Of a stretch of 56,055 bases of DNA, positions 53,962-56,055 are shown piece by piece. The DNA is from Methanobacteriota archaeon (GTDB lineage Archaea > Thermoplasmatota > Poseidoniia > Poseidoniales > Poseidoniaceae). The translations under genes and the position numbers were made by a program. Each line of letters starts with the position of its first letter. Position 1 is the first letter of the stretch. The notes under the pieces are model-generated. The model was given only the letters and a program-made list of their open reading frames with translations. It made no database searches and was not told the DNA's origin. The stretch lies in assembly GCA_018659375.1 (NCBI GenBank), contig JABJMO010000023.1, positions 1-56,055 of the forward strand. Reading direction: 5' to 3'.

Positions 53962-54462
53962 CTAATCAGTTATTTGCCTTACCGAATTCCTAAATTTTCT
54001 TTCATCCCACCGTCCTTCTTGGATTGAGTCATCACATCCGATACAGCCAGGATATCCAGCATTAAGTAATTGTAAACATGATTCCATTACTGCAGCAAAT
54101 CCTATGTCTCCAGTCATTTGGACCCAACATACCTTAATATCTGGCTCGTTATTACCTATCTCTATTATTAGTGTATTAGTATCTCCACTTTTGTCGAAAA
54201 CTCGGATAGTATTTTGATTACACGTTACATGTTGAGGAAAAGTAGTACGTTGTGGTAGGTGATCTGATATTTTATTTGATAATTCATAGATATCAGCACT
54301 AAATTGTTGTTCTGCCCAAATTTCTAAATTTTCTATTCTTACCATTCTTCTTGCGGCCTCCCTGACAACTGGCCACAGAGGGTGATTCATCCGCACATTT
54401 GGGCCAATGAGGGGTAAGTCTTGAATGATACCGTCATTGTGAGGTGACCATGGGGTTACCAT
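53962..54462 (-). CDS. Unknown protein, up to 166 aa
   Basis: No family recognised. Soluble, with a helical N-terminal half (HPLWPVVREAARRMVRIE, LEIWAEQQFSADIYELSNK), a beta region (QHVTCNQNTIRVF, NTLIIEIGNNEPDIKVCWV) and a Cys pair in YPGCIGCDDSIQ. The longest start (ATG 54462) overlaps the pyrD start at 54450 on the other strand by 13 bases; an internal ATG at 54390 (MNHPLWPVV, 142 residues) would remove the overlap and leave 59 bases, in line with the other divergent pairs here. Both are possible. Confidence 0.6.
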   Translation of the reverse strand: MVTPWSPHNDGIIQDLPLIGPNVRMNHPLWPVVREAARRMVRIENLEIWAEQQFSADIYELSNKISDHLPQRTTFPQHVTCNQNTIRVFDKSGDTNTLIIEIGNNEPDIKVCWVQMTGDIGFAAVMESCLQLLNAGYPGCIGCDDSIQEGRWDERKFRNSVRQITD

Positions 54463-55580
54463 ATCGCTTGTTTATCCGCCCCATGTTAAAGTTTCAAGAT
54501 TCTGAAAAAGCACATCATAGGTCGCTATTTTATCTTAAGAAATTGTCATCTTTTTCCGTGTCTAGATTCGCTTTGAGTACGCTTTACCAAAATAAACAGG
54601 ATTTACCTGTTGAACTCTTTGGCCACACTTTCAAACACCCGTTTGGTCTTGCTGCAGGCATGGATAAAAAAGCCGAAGGATTACTTGGATGGCAAGCAAT
54701 TGGTCTTTCTTTCGCTGAAATTGGCGGTGTTACAATGCTAGAACAGCAAGGTAACCCAAAACCTAGAATGTTTCGTTCAGATAAACATAAAGCATTGATT
54801 AATAGAATGGGATTCAACAATCCTGGTTCAGAAAAAGTCTCACAGACTTTAGATTTACATTTCAAAAAATATGGCACTCCAAAGATACCTGTTTGGGTTA
54901 ATCTAGGTAAATCTAAACTTACTGACAACTCGGATGCTCATATAGATTATTCAACAACTATGGATCGACTGTGGGAGTATGGAGATCTGTTCGTTATTAA
55001 CGTCTCATCACCCAATACTCCTAATCTTAGAGATTTGCAAAATCAAGGCGATTTGTCCAAAATCATCGCTTCCTGCATGGCGATTAACGAAAAGAATTCA
55101 AAAACACATCTATGCCCAAGTAAACCAATTTTGGTTAAGGTAGCCCCCGATATGTCGCTGGCGCAATTGGAGATGATAGTAAAGACCGCTATTGACTCAG
55201 GCTGCTCAGGCATAGTAGCGACCAATACAACAGTTTCACGAGTTGAACCTGTTAATGGTAAAGAGGCTAAGACTATGGCCGAAACTGGTGGGATGAGTGG
55301 CCTTCCTTTAGTTGACACATCAACAGAGTTCATTCGAATGATATACAAAATAACTGATGGTAAATTTCCAATTGTTGGTGTTGGCGGAATTATGAACGCT
55401 GAACACGCTTGGCAGAAAATTACAGCGGGCGCATCATTACTACAGGGTTATAGTGCATTTGTTTTTCAAGGACCCAGTATTAGCAAAGATATCGTTAAGG
55501 GTCTTGCGAAGAAATTACGCGAACACAAACTTACGTCAATTAAGCAAGCTATTGGGTTGGATCATAGAGGAGATGATTAA
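54450..55580 (+). CDS. pyrD: Dihydroorotate dehydrogenase (quinone), class 2
   Basis: Oxidises dihydroorotate to orotate in pyrimidine synthesis and, in class 2 enzymes, hands electrons to membrane quinone. The N-terminal helices (LPYRLFIRPMLKFQDSEKAH) that form the quinone-binding, membrane-associating region of class 2 are present. Other marks: HPFGLAAGMDKKAEG, INRMGFNNPG, the catalytic-base Ser in VINVSSPNTPNLR, ILVKVAPDMS, IVATNTTVSR and VGVGGIMNAEHAWQKI. Length 376 is slightly above the bacterial form. ATG 54450 fits the E. coli-type start and has GAGGTG just before it. The stop TAA is followed immediately by the GTG of the CcmE-like gene. Confidence 0.93.
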   Translation: MGLPYRLFIRPMLKFQDSEKAHHRSLFYLKKLSSFSVSRFALSTLYQNKQDLPVELFGHTFKHPFGLAAGMDKKAEGLLGWQAIGLSFAEIGGVTMLEQQGNPKPRMFRSDKHKALINRMGFNNPGSEKVSQTLDLHFKKYGTPKIPVWVNLGKSKLTDNSDAHIDYSTTMDRLWEYGDLFVINVSSPNTPNLRDLQNQGDLSKIIASCMAINEKNSKTHLCPSKPILVKVAPDMSLAQLEMIVKTAIDSGCSGIVATNTTVSRVEPVNGKEAKTMAETGGMSGLPLVDTSTEFIRMIYKITDGKFPIVGVGGIMNAEHAWQKITAGASLLQGYSAFVFQGPSISKDIVKGLAKKLREHKLTSIKQAIGLDHRGDD

Positions 55581-55958
55581 GTGTTTACTCGAAGAACTCG
55601 ATTACTAATTACAGGTGGATTGTTAACGCTAATATTAGTTGGAGTAGTAATATTACAATCTCCAGAACCAACAAGAACAGTCGACGAGGTTATGGATTCA
55701 CCATCAAAATATGTAGGTGATGAAATCTCGATTAGGGGTGAAGTGTTGGATGGTAGTATTGACAACTCTACTATGACGTTCATTTTGCACGGTAATAACA
55801 ATCAAATTTTGGTAGAATTTACAGACGCTTCGGTCTCAAATGGGCTAGATGACAACCGAACTGTATATGCCATGGGAGTGTTGAAATATATTAATTCAGA
55901 ATATGTTTTTGAGGCAGAAATAATCAAAACATCATGTCCTTCAAAGTATGAAGAATGA
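55581..55958 (+). CDS. CcmE-like haem chaperone, CXXXY type
   Basis: A 125-residue membrane-anchored OB-fold protein. After a basic start and one transmembrane helix (LLITGGLLTLILVGVVIL) come the CcmE-like segments TVDEVMDSPSKYVGDEISIR, a beta-barrel and the end VFEAEIIKTSCPSKYEE. In cytochrome c maturation CcmE binds haem covalently and hands it to the cytochrome; bacterial forms use a His in HxxxY, while archaeal and some other forms use Cys in CxxxY. CPSKY here fits the second type. The start is GTG with GAGGAG eight bases upstream. No other ccm genes are in the window. A general OB-fold protein is the alternative. Confidence 0.75.
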   Translation: MFTRRTRLLITGGLLTLILVGVVILQSPEPTRTVDEVMDSPSKYVGDEISIRGEVLDGSIDNSTMTFILHGNNNQILVEFTDASVSNGLDDNRTVYAMGVLKYINSEYVFEAEIIKTSCPSKYEE

Positions 55959-55979
55959 GTATTACGCATAACCGTTCCG

Positions 55980-55987
55980 TTAAAATA
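55980..55987 (+). promoter_or_regulatory. Probable TATA box before the SRP RNA
   Basis: TTTAAAAT-like sequence (TTAAAATA, 55981-55988) sits about 25 bases before the expected start of the RNA at about 56005-56010, in a region with no other gene. Spacing fits an archaeal promoter; the match is short. Confidence 0.4.
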
Positions 55988-55999
55988 CCAATCATGGCA

Positions 56000-56055
56000 G
56001 GGCGTAGTGGGATAGGTGGGGAGCTAGGCGTACCCTGTACCACAAATCGTCTTCA
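56000..56055 (+). ncRNA. Signal recognition particle (7S) RNA, 5' end (partial)
   Basis: The sequence GGTGGGGAGCTAGGCG, then TACCCTGTACCACAAATCG (about 56016-56050), resembles the 5' Alu domain of archaeal SRP RNA, in which a GCTAGG...CCCTGTA element forms the conserved loops. The window ends about 45 bases into it, so the rest of the RNA, including helix 8, is not visible. No open reading frame covers the region. The exact 5' end is not known. SRP RNA targets secretory and membrane proteins with SRP54 and SRP19. Confidence 0.65.

Overview
The window reads as a chromosomal segment of a marine planktonic archaeon of the Thermoplasmatota, most like Marine Group II (Poseidoniia). The archaeal assignment is firm: Rpo7-Spt4-S24e-S27ae cluster, aIF6, DtdA, archaeal AlaRS, RtcB, a geranylgeranyl-reductase-family lipid enzyme, an HVO_0476-type zinc-finger protein and an SRP RNA 5' end. 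The group assignment is an inference from this mixture plus very large Ca-binding and Ig-like surface proteins, a bacterial-type topoisomerase III and AT-rich, tightly packed genes. I see no insertion sequence, prophage, CRISPR array or integration site; this is ordinary chromosomal backbone with some poorly known lineage-specific genes.

Layout. 1-515: 3' end of 23S rRNA, a short spacer, 5S rRNA and a hairpin/T-tract terminator. 582-2194: aIF6 and purC. 2195-8631 (minus): an unknown gene and a giant membrane-anchored surface protein. 8872-10190: rpo7, spt4, rps24e, rps27ae. 10191-14784: a probable beta-propeller protein divergent from dtdA, proline dehydrogenase, an HVO_0476-like protein and a methyltransferase-like protein. 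14785-18262 (minus): coupled operon of a membrane zinc-ribbon protein, a SufS-type cysteine desulfurase and a membrane-anchored subtilase. 18361-18558: tRNA-Ser(GGA) and, on the opposite strand, tRNA-Thr(GGT). 18707-28253: a small coiled-coil gene behind a structured leader, rtcB, alaS, a Nudix protein, an MBL-fold (ETHE1-like) hydrolase, a membrane protein, serA and dinB. 28254-41254: valS, an RND/MMPL transporter, an EVE-domain protein, an aminotransferase, a large membrane protein, glyA and two unknown genes. 41327-46061: two large secreted or anchored surface proteins. 46104-51059: an M24 aminopeptidase, mqnC, a membrane protein and a geranylgeranyl-reductase-family protein. 51116-55958: topB, an unknown gene, class 2 pyrD and a CcmE-like protein. 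After about 56000: the 5' end of an SRP RNA cut by the window edge.

How it fits together. Information processing dominates (ribosome, RNA polymerase, aminoacyl-tRNA synthetases, tRNA ligation and proofreading, topoisomerase, translesion polymerase), with amino-acid metabolism (proline oxidation, serA, glyA, an aminotransferase). The futalosine-pathway enzyme MqnC, a quinone-type PyrD, proline dehydrogenase and a CcmE-like haem chaperone together suggest an aerobic heterotroph with a menaquinone-linked respiratory chain. The subtilase, M24 peptidase and surface proteins fit growth on proteinaceous matter.

The most striking structural signal is in the gene ends: all nine convergent protein-gene pairs have stop codons within -12 to +4 bp of each other, and five abut with exactly zero bases between them.
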